This document shows positions 26,201-34,263 of a DNA stretch of 39,034 bases, piece after piece. A program made the translations under genes and the position numbers. The notes under the pieces are model-generated. The model did not search any database. It saw only the letters and a list, made by a program, of their open reading frames with translations, and was not told where the DNA came from. Position 1 is the stretch's first letter, and each line of letters opens with the position of its first letter. This stretch comes from Chitinophagales bacterium (GTDB taxonomy: Bacteria > Bacteroidota > Bacteroidia > Chitinophagales > Saprospiraceae): the NCBI GenBank assembly GCA_022360175.1, contig JAKSDI010000103.1, positions 1 through 39,034 of the forward strand. The letters are read 5' to 3'.

Positions 26201-27993
26201 CAAATAAAAAACTGCTTTTTTTATTACCAGGGGATAGAGCTTGGCCCTACTTTGATCTTATAGGAGTACAATTAAAAAACTCACAGAAAAATAGCCTATT
26301 TAGACGATTATGGCAGAATTTAACCACTCTTAAGGAACGTCGTACTACTTTCTCATTAAATCAAGCCTTAAAAAAGTCCGATATTTCATTTAAGGAAGTA
26401 TTGTTTTATCTAAAGATGGCTATGGTCTTAGAAATTAGTCTTAATGAATATACTATTAGAGAAGTAACAAAAAAGAAATATAAACTTAATTCAAAAAAAG
26501 CTGATGAGTTATTGAAAGTACTGGAAGGTCAACCTGAAGGACTGTTTATCTCCCCTATTGACGGACCAAGATTAACTGATGAAAAGCCAACTGCTCAAAT
26601 TGTACCAGTTGTACAAACCAAAAAGTCTCAAAAAACTAATAGGCTACCATTTAAGGATCAATGGGATAGCCTTATGGAAAAATTTGAGACAAAACAGCTC
26701 TCATTATTGCCAAAAAGTACAAGTACTTCTCAATTTAATGATGTACTGGACGCCTGCGAAGAATTAGAACAGGTATTATTGATCAAAGCTTTCTTTGAAA
26801 ACTCTAATGTCCTGTATAGCACCAAGCTCTTTCACAAATTGATCCTATTCACATTTGATGAAGGAAAGTGTGTAAGTTATTTAAATAAGTATTTACAAGA
26901 AAAAACAACAGCTATCCCTCACATGATATTCTCTTCTCTTGTAAAAAGCAACCACGATCCAGAGCTTAAGCAAAAGTTGCTAGAAATTGCAATCAATGCT
27001 GGTAGGGTTCTGCCGAAAGGTATCATAAACAAGCTGAATAAGAACAATATTGTTAAAACTTCTAGAAAAGGGAAACGATTAAAAACTCATCAATCAAGTT
27101 CTTCTTTTCATAGGCAGATCGTACAATCAAAATCTTTTCAGGAGGCTAAGGAAATATACGGTGAGCTAGTTGAACATTATAAGAGAGTAAATAAGAAGGT
27201 TAACCAAGATGTTCTATTAGCTTTTTTAAGCCAAGCAAGAACATTTGCTGAAGTCATGGAGGTAAAGCAAGAAATTATTAGACAAAAGTTTCCTATTACC
27301 GAAGACATACTAACAAAAGCATTTTGGGCTACAGAAGCATCCTTTGAAGAAACTTATTCTGTATTTGAAGAAATTGAAAATAATGCAGTATATAGAATAA
27401 CTATTGACCACTATCACCATTTGTTAAAAAAAGAGGGAGGGGATTATAGAATGAGAAAACACTTATATCAAAGTATGAAGGTTAAGGGGCTATTAAAAAA
27501 GCCAAATAAAGAATGTATCAAGCAAACATTTCGCTCTATAAAAGATGTCAATAATGCTATTGAATTCTATATAGAAATAACCCTGTATTCTGAATATCGC
27601 CCCATAGATATCTATTATTCACTTCCCTTAGATAATGATGAAATAACTTTTTCTGATTCTGTAGATTATTTAAACAGGATAACTGCTGAGGTAGAAAAAA
27701 TGGATTTTCGGGATTTAAGAGCTAAGAACAAATTGCTACCAGGTCGCATATTCTACGAAAAACTAATCTCCAAACTTTCTGAAAAGGATCATAAGGCAAC
27801 CCAAGAAGTATTTAATTTACTTAAAAACAACTCAAACGCTCCTAAGCTTTCTGTTGATTATTATAATAAATTGATTAAGCTAGTTAATAATAGGCAAATC
27901 GCGATTGAAATTAGTGAAGAAATGAAATCTAAAGGAGTGAGAAAAAATAATTTAACTCATAAGTTACTACAGCAGTACATATTGCCTGGGTGA
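23233..27993 (+). CDS. Giant PPR-like alpha-solenoid protein of conflict system
   Basis: About 1,586 residues with the start as given (TTG at 23233). There is no good start codon or ribosome-binding site, and the next in-frame Met is about 138 codons further, so it most likely continues the preceding gene through the TAA at 23212. The first ~95 residues look like the winged helix that normally ends a STAND-type NTPase (KISNEEWKRGLQKLERIGFVYKED). The rest is an alpha-solenoid with a 32-36 residue period, e.g. SLEEAENNYFNNIVLYGCTP, then DLQGALKTYKELIENCSVFP 33 residues later, then GDFHYIWPIFLKVK 35 later. The same register recurs at DFEEARELYNEG, SFQEAKEIYGEL, TFAEVMEVKQEI and SFEETYSVFEEI. These resemble pentatricopeptide (PPR) repeats, usually organellar RNA binders. 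Probable role: target sensor. No enzymatic motif was seen. Confidence 0.8.
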   Translation: MLLSKGLSEPTKISNEEWKRGLQKLERIGFVYKEDIEDNNEAAAEEENNIERYRVEDVYLKRIVVSKDYLLNERRGATEDALLLLREKELCKEAVNCYSRFVDDNFSPVSELNLTTVYHRLIVRLKTESLRLNIYKEMVGKGLLPDLYVLNLMIRKAESLEEAENNYFNNIVLYGCTPNSQTLTAMVGRNRDLQGALKTYKELIENCSVFPDKYTLRVFIKLARKGDFHYIWPIFLKVKMHDKDKTIKDEGLYYGIIELVELFSDARLVFEEYRDNGVAKSIQDKYIAQNGDGDGRKMNIQFYESVIHKNGGEIQDVLEIYEILKSTANFGQIKAHTFASLIDRTTEDGFEIAKTFLQDAKNFLGQKIQPTVYTNLIKKCDSFSQAVFYLEDMLNFGLNTITPNPFNKALSFAKKPEEAKRVFDLMSQFGVPDDEDTRPFRVRHSHSVEEAFDYIDEIYENNNSDLTLRIVNEALSLLSKEDNWAKRGEWAEYFFIYIETEELYAGHTQNKVNRSFSLLIRNFRNTTIRLEKIRYALEYGATPGETNYWYCILWSRNWEEIENTFKLMGTDSVVPRVETVVDAVRKLVKDKNYTFLKFSTFVSFLNQSFSNLETEAYMGLFDVFAKTNVRPSATEELKKLYGQLNGMGKDISSEGYEILLWKEISNQKENIDLRLIREIYRRDYNQIIKIPTTYFENFFRRCSNYRTISLLYEDMVSLDVPRRVQTFEVMIDVITKKGAYPMSQIEEIILKANECNSSYPELLFDDLLKRPFPDNKRINLYDRLHKKGIKLSDQARQDIFWLKINKHNQSKSENESRQAFLLESIGDRKEIPNFLNDCVDFDDAIILLRRAAEKNKSIKEEVFEKVIWLATSKDQVDEVVERLAHRKIERSITVLCRQIKYAEDFEEARELYNEGIGRDPKFASTLAYNVMRRANSFSEAYSFFLEHTEDEKRFIPAFQHLLARQLRNSEDAVIYSDFLRSHSIILENETNKKLLFLLPGDRAWPYFDLIGVQLKNSQKNSLFRRLWQNLTTLKERRTTFSLNQALKKSDISFKEVLFYLKMAMVLEISLNEYTIREVTKKKYKLNSKKADELLKVLEGQPEGLFISPIDGPRLTDEKPTAQIVPVVQTKKSQKTNRLPFKDQWDSLMEKFETKQLSLLPKSTSTSQFNDVLDACEELEQVLLIKAFFENSNVLYSTKLFHKLILFTFDEGKCVSYLNKYLQEKTTAIPHMIFSSLVKSNHDPELKQKLLEIAINAGRVLPKGIINKLNKNNIVKTSRKGKRLKTHQSSSSFHRQIVQSKSFQEAKEIYGELVEHYKRVNKKVNQDVLLAFLSQARTFAEVMEVKQEIIRQKFPITEDILTKAFWATEASFEETYSVFEEIENNAVYRITIDHYHHLLKKEGGDYRMRKHLYQSMKVKGLLKKPNKECIKQTFRSIKDVNNAIEFYIEITLYSEYRPIDIYYSLPLDNDEITFSDSVDYLNRITAEVEKMDFRDLRAKNKLLPGRIFYEKLISKLSEKDHKATQEVFNLLKNNSNAPKLSVDYYNKLIKLVNNRQIAIEISEEMKSKGVRKNNLTHKLLQQYILPG

Positions 27994-28050
27994 GTAATAA
28001 TATAAATTGAAGGAGATATTACAAATTATAAGTTGGGAGCTAGATGAAGT

Positions 28051-28083
28051 CGTGGCTATTACAAGTTAGATGTAATAGCCACG
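28051..28083. repeat. Hairpin at the left edge of the IS481-type element
   Basis: CGTGGCTATTACA and TGTAATAGCCACG form a perfect 13-bp stem around the loop AGTTAGA, which is also the 7-bp target duplication of the insertion. The left arm is outside the element and resembles a reversed, degenerate copy of its inverted repeat, extending back to about 28043. Confidence 0.7.
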
Positions 28084-29356
28084 ATTTGATCTGACAGTGC
28101 AGGTTAAAAAATATGGTTTAAGTTGTCAGATTCGTATGTTTTTGAAAGGGCTTGTTCATTGAAGCTCCTTCGCCAGCCAAACCCTCGTTTTGGTTGCCTA
28201 AGAGGGTCTTGTCCATCGAATGAGCTTCGCTAGCCCGCCAAGGAAGCTCATCAATTTGTTTTTCCAAAGCTAAGTGTTTTGATTGAATAAATGTATCCCA
28301 AGGTGTTTTACCGTAGCAATGCTTGCCTGAATGTGTCCGTTCCTTGTTGTACCAGTCTATCCAAACATCTAACTCCATCTGTAATTCTTCGATGGATTGG
28401 AAGACCTTTCGGCGAAAGATAATAGCATAAAATTCATCCTGAATCGTACGATGAAAACGCTCACAAATACCATTCGTTTGAGGTGATTTTGCTTTAGTTC
28501 TCGTATGATCAATATCTTCTAAATCGAGATATAATTGATAAGGATGGTTCTCTAGTTTACCGCAGTACTCAGTACCTCTATCGGTCAACATTCTTAGCAA
28601 TCTTACCTCTTGTTCTTCGTACATCGGCAAAACTTTATCATTGAGTAAATCAGCCGCAGTGATAGCATCTTTCGTAGAGTAGAGTTTTGCCTGTGCCACC
28701 TTGCAATAGGTGTCAATAAAGGTCTGCTGGTAGATTCTGCCAATCCCTTTTACTGTACCAACATAGTAAGTGTCCTGGCTTCCTAGATAGCCCGGATGAT
28801 GCGTTTCAATCTCTCCTTTAGCCATTTTCTGTTCCTTGGCTTTTTCCATTGCGTTAAGCTGAGCTTCCGTCAAAATAATACCTTCCTGAGCTACTTTAGC
28901 CTCCAATGCTTTTAACCGCTTTTTGAAGGTCTCCAGATCATTACGTAGCCATATGCTGCGAACACCTCCAGGGGATACACTCAAGCCTTTTTTGAGCAGT
29001 TCATTGCTAGCTCGTTTTTGGCCATATGCTGGATACTCATAGGCTATCGAAACAACCTGTTCTTCTATATGAGGATCAACTCGATTCTTATGATTTGGCT
29101 TACGCTTAGAGATCTCCTGCAAAGCCGCTTCCTCTCCAGTTTCATAGAGTTCTTTGATGCGGTAATAACTATCTCTGGAATAACCCATTGTCCGACAGGC
29201 TTGCGATACATTATTCAAATGCGTCGCTAATTTTAGTAACCCTAGCTTAGTTTTGATTATCTTGTCTTGCGTAGTCATGATTTAATCTTGGTTTGTAATT
29301 AGTAGTGTGCTTACTCTAATTTATGCAAACTGTCAGATTTTATCGTGACTACTTCA
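28071..29356 (-). mobile_element. IS481-type insertion sequence, complete
   Basis: About 1.29 kb with imperfect inverted ends: 28071-28098 reads TGTAATAGCCACGATTTGAT then CTGACAGT, and the right end 29329-29356 read on the minus strand gives TGAAGTAGTCACGATAAAAT then CTGACAGT. A 7-bp direct repeat AGTTAGA flanks it (28064-28070 and 29357-29363). It carries a single intact transposase gene. The insertion lies between the 3' ends of two convergent genes and harms neither; the helicase stop codon lies inside the right-hand duplication. Confidence 0.85.
28118..29278 (-). CDS. IS481-type transposase
   Basis: DDE transposase of 386 residues. The N-terminal helix-turn-helix region (QACRTMGYSRDSYYRIKELYETG) recognises the element ends. 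The RNase H-like core shows the acidic triad as Asp in GSQDTYYVGTVKG, Asp in LTDRGTEYCG and Glu in NGICERFHRT. A C-terminal rve-type segment DVWIDWYNKERTHSGKHCYGKTPW follows. Length, intact frame and position between matching inverted repeats show a complete, potentially active element. Its C-terminal tail (after about 345) is unusual, with a short repeated pattern (LPWRASEAHSMDKTLLGNQN, LAGEGASMNKPFQ). Confidence 0.92.
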   Translation of the reverse strand: MTTQDKIIKTKLGLLKLATHLNNVSQACRTMGYSRDSYYRIKELYETGEEAALQEISKRKPNHKNRVDPHIEEQVVSIAYEYPAYGQKRASNELLKKGLSVSPGGVRSIWLRNDLETFKKRLKALEAKVAQEGIILTEAQLNAMEKAKEQKMAKGEIETHHPGYLGSQDTYYVGTVKGIGRIYQQTFIDTYCKVAQAKLYSTKDAITAADLLNDKVLPMYEEQEVRLLRMLTDRGTEYCGKLENHPYQLYLDLEDIDHTRTKAKSPQTNGICERFHRTIQDEFYAIIFRRKVFQSIEELQMELDVWIDWYNKERTHSGKHCYGKTPWDTFIQSKHLALEKQIDELPWRASEAHSMDKTLLGNQNEGLAGEGASMNKPFQKHTNLTT

Positions 29357-29358
29357 AG

Positions 29359-31383
29359 TTAGAGTAACCGATATCCACCACTTTTCTTGCATAGTGCAAT
29401 TAAGTTATCAAAGAACTTTATATTACCGTTGTTACTCTCCACCTCTTCTTTGGTCGAGGATAAGTCTTTTAATATTGTGGAAGAGTCTCCAAAAATGTAT
29501 AATTTTTTTCGAGCACGGGTCATGGCAACATTCATACGGCGGTATTCTTTTAAAAATCCAATTCTTTTGTTGGCATTACTACGTACTAATGATATATATA
29601 TAACATCTCTTTCTTGTCCTTGGAAGGAATCAATAGAATCAACATCAATCTTACAGCCAAATTCTTTTCTAACTTCTTTGATTAGCTTCTGGAGATATAT
29701 TATTTGTCCTTTGTAGGGTGAAATAACTCCTATAGAAAAATCTATTTCTTCCCTGATTTTTCTTTGAAGTAAATGCTTCAAATGCTTTATTATTAAACTG
29801 GCTTCATGTGGGTTATAATAGCTGGAAGAATTAGGAAAATGCATTTCATTTCTTTGCTCCGAAAAGGAAGTATCATAAAATAAAACAGCTGGTTCATTCG
29901 ATTTTTCATTGAATAGACGATGATCTCTGACTTCCTCATAAGCCTCTAAGTCCTGGTAGAAACATTCATTAGGCAATTGCATGATGTCTTCATGCATTCT
30001 ATATTGGATATTTAACATAATGCTTGCATCTTTTACATTCATTACCTTTTCAAAAAGTGTTAATTCCAAATCATGTGATGCATTTTCAATCTTCGCCTTT
30101 ACTACAGGTGGAAGCTGAAAATGATCTCCAGCCATAATTACTCGCTTGGCTTTTCGAATTGGAATCCAAACTGCTGGTTCAAGGGCTTGAGCAGCTTCAT
30201 CAATAAAAACAGTCGTAAACTTGCTATTTAATATCTTATTTTGAGCTCCGACTAAAGTTGTAGAAACAACTTGTACTCCCTTAATAATCTCTTTTATTAA
30301 ATACTTTTCTAGTTTTTTATAATCCTTGCGATTGTATTTATTAAAGGACTTCAGCTGGGAAACCCTTTTCCCATATGATTTATCTTTGGTTCTACGTTGA
30401 GCCACGCGTAATTTTCTCTGTAGTTCACGGAAGATTTCGTATTCTTTTCGGATCTCTTTCCATAATGATGCTTCAGGATGTCTATTTAAGTGAGCTTCTA
30501 AAGTATGCTCTGCTGCTATTCCTTTAATTTTAAGAGGATTCCCAATTCTTAATACAGAGATTCCTTTCTCTACTAATTTTTGGGTTAACAAATCTACTGC
30601 AGCATTACTTGGTGCTGTAACAAGAACTTGGTTCTCATTTTTCAATACCTGACAAATAGCTTCAATTAATGTAGTAGTTTTACCAGTCCCAGGAGGACCA
30701 TGAACAAGAAATACATCATTTGTTATCTCTATCTTACGCAATGCCTTTTGTTGCATTTCATTTAAAGTAGAATCGGCACTATTTACAGGTGCAAGTAAAT
30801 GTTCTGTTTCTTCCCTATTTAAAAGAGGTTTTTGTAAATCAATAAGTGTTGAAAATAACCGTTTGCTATTGGCATCTGGTTTATCGCGCAAACCACGAAG
30901 ACAATCGCTCATCTTTTTAAAAACTCCAGCACGAAATACTTTTTCTACTCCTATGTTTCCATAGTTCAGCCAATAAAGATCATCAGAATAATCATCTTCA
31001 TCCACGCTTATTAACATATAGTCGTCCCACATATCTTTGTGTTTGGATGGTAATTTTTCCCGCCAAACGCCTTTTACCCTTCCCGATAAGGATTCACGAA
31101 GAGCATTGTTTTGGTTTTGGTGACTGTAAAGTTCTACCGAATTTCCAGTAATAAAGGTATGAGGTAATCCAGGGTTACTAATTCTCTTAATTTCGATAAT
31201 TTGTTCTCCTGCAACCCCCATCCTAATTTTTCTTACCTTGACTTCATTCCAAACTTCTCCTTTTTCTTCCCTTTTCGTTGTTGAATTAACAATTTTACTC
31301 CGTTGGTATTGTTGCTTATCGGCTTCCTCTTCTTCTCGTAACAATTTGAGCAATTTTTCAAAATATGCTTTATGATTGGACAT
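29359..31383 (-). CDS. SF1 helicase, Upf1/IGHMBP2-like
   Basis: A 674-residue DNA/RNA helicase of superfamily 1B. The N-terminal ~200 residues form a variable stalk/accessory region. Motor motifs are Walker A GPPGTGKT at 229-236, FIDEAAQALEPAVW (Walker B, about 393), GDHFQLPP, SIDSFQGQERDVIYISLVRSN and RRMNVAMTRARKKLYIFGDS. It unwinds nucleic acid with ATP; relatives are frequent in bacterial mobile elements and defence islands. The frame is intact; the stop codon sits in the IS481 target duplication, at its 3' edge. Before the insertion this gene and the PPR-like gene converged with only about 70 bp between their stops. The upstream ORF of 71 codons overlapping its start (31370-31585) has no recognisable content. 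Confidence 0.9.
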   Translation of the reverse strand: MSNHKAYFEKLLKLLREEEEADKQQYQRSKIVNSTTKREEKGEVWNEVKVRKIRMGVAGEQIIEIKRISNPGLPHTFITGNSVELYSHQNQNNALRESLSGRVKGVWREKLPSKHKDMWDDYMLISVDEDDYSDDLYWLNYGNIGVEKVFRAGVFKKMSDCLRGLRDKPDANSKRLFSTLIDLQKPLLNREETEHLLAPVNSADSTLNEMQQKALRKIEITNDVFLVHGPPGTGKTTTLIEAICQVLKNENQVLVTAPSNAAVDLLTQKLVEKGISVLRIGNPLKIKGIAAEHTLEAHLNRHPEASLWKEIRKEYEIFRELQRKLRVAQRRTKDKSYGKRVSQLKSFNKYNRKDYKKLEKYLIKEIIKGVQVVSTTLVGAQNKILNSKFTTVFIDEAAQALEPAVWIPIRKAKRVIMAGDHFQLPPVVKAKIENASHDLELTLFEKVMNVKDASIMLNIQYRMHEDIMQLPNECFYQDLEAYEEVRDHRLFNEKSNEPAVLFYDTSFSEQRNEMHFPNSSSYYNPHEASLIIKHLKHLLQRKIREEIDFSIGVISPYKGQIIYLQKLIKEVRKEFGCKIDVDSIDSFQGQERDVIYISLVRSNANKRIGFLKEYRRMNVAMTRARKKLYIFGDSSTILKDLSSTKEEVESNNGNIKFFDNLIALCKKSGGYRLL

Positions 31384-31998
31384 CAGGTATTGTATTTAAT
31401 ACGTTGAATGAAATTACAAAATAAACCTCCAAATTTGATATAATGTTTGGAGCTAAAGAGTTCTTATTAAAAGTAATAATTGGAAATACTATCTCGCTTA
31501 AAGATACTTGGAAAACCTCAATTTTTCTATTATTTAGAAAACGAGCTTGAATTTTATAACTATATAAGGTTTCAATCCACCTCATCCCCCCCTAATCCAA
31601 CAAAGTTTTCCCAAAAAGTAGGATCAGGTACCAAGGGGTAATTGGTGTATTGATACGTACGCTACAGTGTTGGCACTTATCATCCCTTTTTCTTACCCAG
31701 CCTGTAATTGTGTTCTCCTCCCTTGTTTTTGCTTCGGCAAGATACGTCCTGTCTCCAGCGGAGTAAAGGGGCGTAAACTCTCCAGACTGATTTTTTCCTT
31801 CATTACTTTCCAATAAAAATAAGCCTTCACCCTTGACACCGCCTCTGCCAGTCCGTGATGCTGCCTTTGCAAAAGGGAGGAAACCTCAATTACGCATCGG
31901 CGGCTCAGAAAAACTGCCGAAGAGGTATCACCTCCGCTCCCGGATGAAGGGAGATTTCCTTATTAACAATCGGGCTTTAGCCCAAAAACATCAAAACT
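31384..31998. other. Gap upstream of helicase and radC
   Basis: About 600 bp without a gene I can support. Minus-strand open stretches of 71 and 73 codons (31370-31585, 31592-31813) have no recognisable domain. The second, beginning MESNEGKNQSGEF, has a CQHC pair and could be a genuine small protein, at low confidence. The G+C-rich part at about 31830-31960 resembles conserved leader DNA often seen before radC-like genes in Bacteroidota mobile elements. Confidence 0.4.
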
Positions 31999-32463
31999 AT
32001 GTGTTACAAAATTGATTATGAAGTGGCAGAAATTAAGCTGGTTTATCAAAACAAGGTAAGTGCAAAGGACAGACCACAAATTTGCAGTTCTTTAGATGCC
32101 TATCAAATTTTTTTAGCTAACTGGACAGAACAGCTTGGATTTATTGAAGAATTTTTCATTCTCTTACTAGATCGTTCTAATCGGGTAATGGGACATTTTA
32201 AAGTTTCACAGGGTAGTATGGCGGGTACTATTGTAGACCCTAAAGTAGTTTTTGCAGCCGCTTTAAAAGCCCGTACCAGTGCCATTATTTTAGCCCATAA
32301 CCATCCGTCAGGAAATTTATATCCATCCCAAGCAGATAAGGCACTCACTCAAAAACTAAGCAAGGCTGGTAAATTATTAGACTTACCCATTCTTGATCAT
32401 CTCATTTTATCCCCAGAAGGCGGCTATTATTCTTTTTCAGATGAGGGCTTAATTGAGCATTAA
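31999..32463 (+). CDS. RadC-family JAB/MPN+ domain protein
   Basis: A 154-residue protein with the JAMM metalloprotease-like core. A Glu in GFIEEFFILLLD (50/51), His100 and His102 in AHNHPSGNLYPSQAD, Ser/Asp at 110-113, and GKLLDLPILDHLIL follow the RadC pattern. The N-terminal helix-hairpin-helix domain of chromosomal RadC is absent, as is usual for mobile-element copies. The family's function remains unclear (the proposed DNA-repair role is disputed), but such genes mark plasmids, ICEs and phage. Start ATG at 31999. Confidence 0.9.
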   Translation: MCYKIDYEVAEIKLVYQNKVSAKDRPQICSSLDAYQIFLANWTEQLGFIEEFFILLLDRSNRVMGHFKVSQGSMAGTIVDPKVVFAAALKARTSAIILAHNHPSGNLYPSQADKALTQKLSKAGKLLDLPILDHLILSPEGGYYSFSDEGLIEH

Positions 32464-32668
32464 CCTAATCAAAATGGGGATAAGCTCCCCCGCAAATCAC
32501 AAGGGCATCCCAATTTTCCGCACTCCTTACAGTTCGTTTGTGCAAACAGGGTAAAGCATTGACTTTACAAGCCCTTCCCTTGTGCCTGCACCCCCTTTTC
32601 TCGCCGAAAGGCAGAAGGTTTTGAACCGTGTTAAAAACCATTCTTACGAATTAATAAAAGCTTTCAAA

Positions 32669-33568
32669 ATGACTAAGCAGAAAGTAAAAACAGATATTTA
32701 TCAGGAACTCACCGATAGAATTATTAAAAAATTAGAAGCTGGAGTAAAACCTTGGCAACCCAATTGGAGCCGATACGGTCTAGCCTGAAATGCTGCTACC
32801 AACCGTGTCTATACAGGAATTAACGCTTTTATACTCAATCTTTTTTGCGAACATCCCATTCCTTACTACATGAGCTTTAAACAAGCAAAGGCGATAGGGG
32901 GCAAGATCAAAAAAGGAGCAAAGGCAGAGCGAGTATATTTTTATAGCTCTTATCATAAAGATGAAAGCGGTAAACGGATAAACGAAGAGCAAGCCAAGGC
33001 TTTAAATGGTATGGGAGAAGAAACGCAACATATTCGATTCTTGAAATTTTACTATGTCTTTAATATTGCTAATGTAGAATGCATAAAGATTGACCTACCA
33101 CAAGTAACCCTAAATCAGCATGAGCAAATACAGGCTTGTGAGCAAATTATCAGTAATTACCCTAGTCCTCCAAAATACATCTTTGAGGATGCAGATAGAG
33201 CATATTATGCTCCTAGTAATGACAAACTTAATATGCCAAAATTGGAGCAATTCAATACACCCGAAGCCTATTACATAACCTACTTCCATGAATTAACCCA
33301 TAGTACAGGTCATGCTAGTCGTCTCAATCGGGAAGGCATTGTAAAGCCTGCCCAATTCAAGAGTGAAAGATACAGTCGCGAGGAGCTTGTAGCAGAAATG
33401 GGTGCAGCCTTTTTAGCTGGTCATGCTGGAATATGTGGGAATACGGAAATTGAAAATAGTGCCGCCTATCTACAAGGCTGGTTAAAACTGTTACGAGATG
33501 ATAAAAGGCTGATCTTTAAAGCTGCCGCAGATGCACAGAAAGCAGTGAACTACATTTTAGGTCAGTAA
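32669..33568 (+). pseudogene. ArdC-like antirestriction protein with in-frame stop
   Basis: Relative of ArdC/TraC-type proteins: an N-terminal ssDNA-binding part (TDIYQELTDRIIKKLEAGVKPWQPNW) and a C-terminal zincin-like metallopeptidase with HELTHSTGH (HExxH) and ERYSREELVAEMGAAFL. Such proteins protect incoming plasmid DNA from host restriction. The ATG at 32669 starts it. A TGA at 32786-32788 interrupts the same frame after YGLA (continuing NAATNRVYTGINAFIL). The second half is open from 32789 to 33568, with an internal ATG at 32870. So as written it is broken, unless the stop is a base error (CGA to TGA would fit) or is read through. Confidence 0.8.
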
Positions 33569-33577
33569 GCACCAATG

Positions 33578-33603
33578 CAGGAAGTGTAAAAGCTTCCTGT
33601 TTT
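33578..33603 (+). terminator. Intrinsic terminator after ardC
   Basis: CAGGAAG-TGTAAAAG-CTTCCTG followed by TTTT, a 7-bp perfect stem with a T run, just after the ArdC stop. Confidence 0.7.
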
Positions 33604-33629
33604 ATCTAATCGTTAAAAGACTAATTTCG

Positions 33630-33859
33630 ATGAAATCAATCAATAATAAAACGGCTAACTTCTATTCCATAGAAATGAATAAAACGGGGGAAGAATTAGT
33701 AATCTGCTACTGGTGCTTTGATACCCTGAAAGAAGCTAAAGCATTTTTAAATGGCTTAAAAATGGCTGTACTGCTCAAAATGTTACCCTTTCCTTATATG
33801 ATGCTAAGCAAAATCTTATAGAGGCTTGGGCGATTGGTGATGAGTACCAAGCGTTCTAA
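33630..33859 (+). pseudogene. Small plasmid protein with a homopolymer frameshift
   Basis: Starts MKSINNKTANFYSIEMNKTGEELVICYW and as read ends at 33821. One extra A in the A run at 33758-33762 would restore GLKNGCTAQNVTLSLYDAKQNLIEAWAIGDEYQAF up to the TAA at 33857, giving about 76 residues. The restored sequence has a coherent alpha/beta character. No family is recognised; it lies between ardC and parA, as plasmid accessory genes do. Confidence 0.5.
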
Positions 33860-34215
33860 ACGCTTATAAAACCTAAACCTTTTTATTAACGTTTGACCCG
33901 ATGTGAGCGAGTATAGCTTTTTATATCATCAAAATAGTGTTATACTTCAAATCAAACGGGTCGCCTAGCGGCGACAAAGCGGTATGCTCCGATGGCTTTA
34001 CTTGGTTCACTTGTCATTCACTTCCTTGAATCTTCGCATAATTTATATAATAGAAAGAAATATCCTTCTAGGCTTTTACTTTCAAGTTGCAACCGCCAGC
34101 ATTAATTCAGTTACTCAAATATCACGATCTTATATAATGCTTCTCTCATTTAAGCTTGTAAGCGCATAATTCTTTGCGCCTACCCTCACCTCATCCTATA
34201 ATGAAATCATTAAAA
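33860..34215. other. Intergenic region upstream of parA
   Basis: No gene seen. A strong hairpin GTCGCC-TAGC-GGCGAC is at 33960-33975. The last part is AT-rich and leads into the operator at 34216-34241. Confidence 0.45.
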
Positions 34216-34241
34216 CTTATGTAAGTATATACTCACATAAG
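34216..34241. promoter_or_regulatory. Palindromic operator / parS-like site before parA
   Basis: A 26-bp palindrome, 24 of 26 positions symmetric, with core AGTATATACT and outer arms CTTATGT/ACATAAG. A near copy (22/26) lies at 35212-35237, before the primase gene. The ribosome-binding site AAAGGAGG (34251-34258) follows. It probably binds the small RHH-like protein encoded after parA. Confidence 0.65.
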
Positions 34242-34263
34242 TACATAATGAAAGGAGGAAAGC

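Noticed and set aside
28051-28083. Hairpin as the transcription terminator of the giant repeat gene.
   Set aside because: No T run follows either arm; its arms and loop match the IS end and target duplication instead.
31370-31585. 71-codon minus-strand frame just upstream of the SF1 helicase.
   Set aside because: No recognisable domain, and it overlaps the helicase start; likely chance.
9871-33000. Reassignment of TGA as a sense codon, suggested by in-frame TGA in the integrase and ArdC genes.
   Set aside because: Other genes end normally at TGA, and nearby genes also carry TAA breaks and frameshifts, so nonsense mutation or error explains it better.
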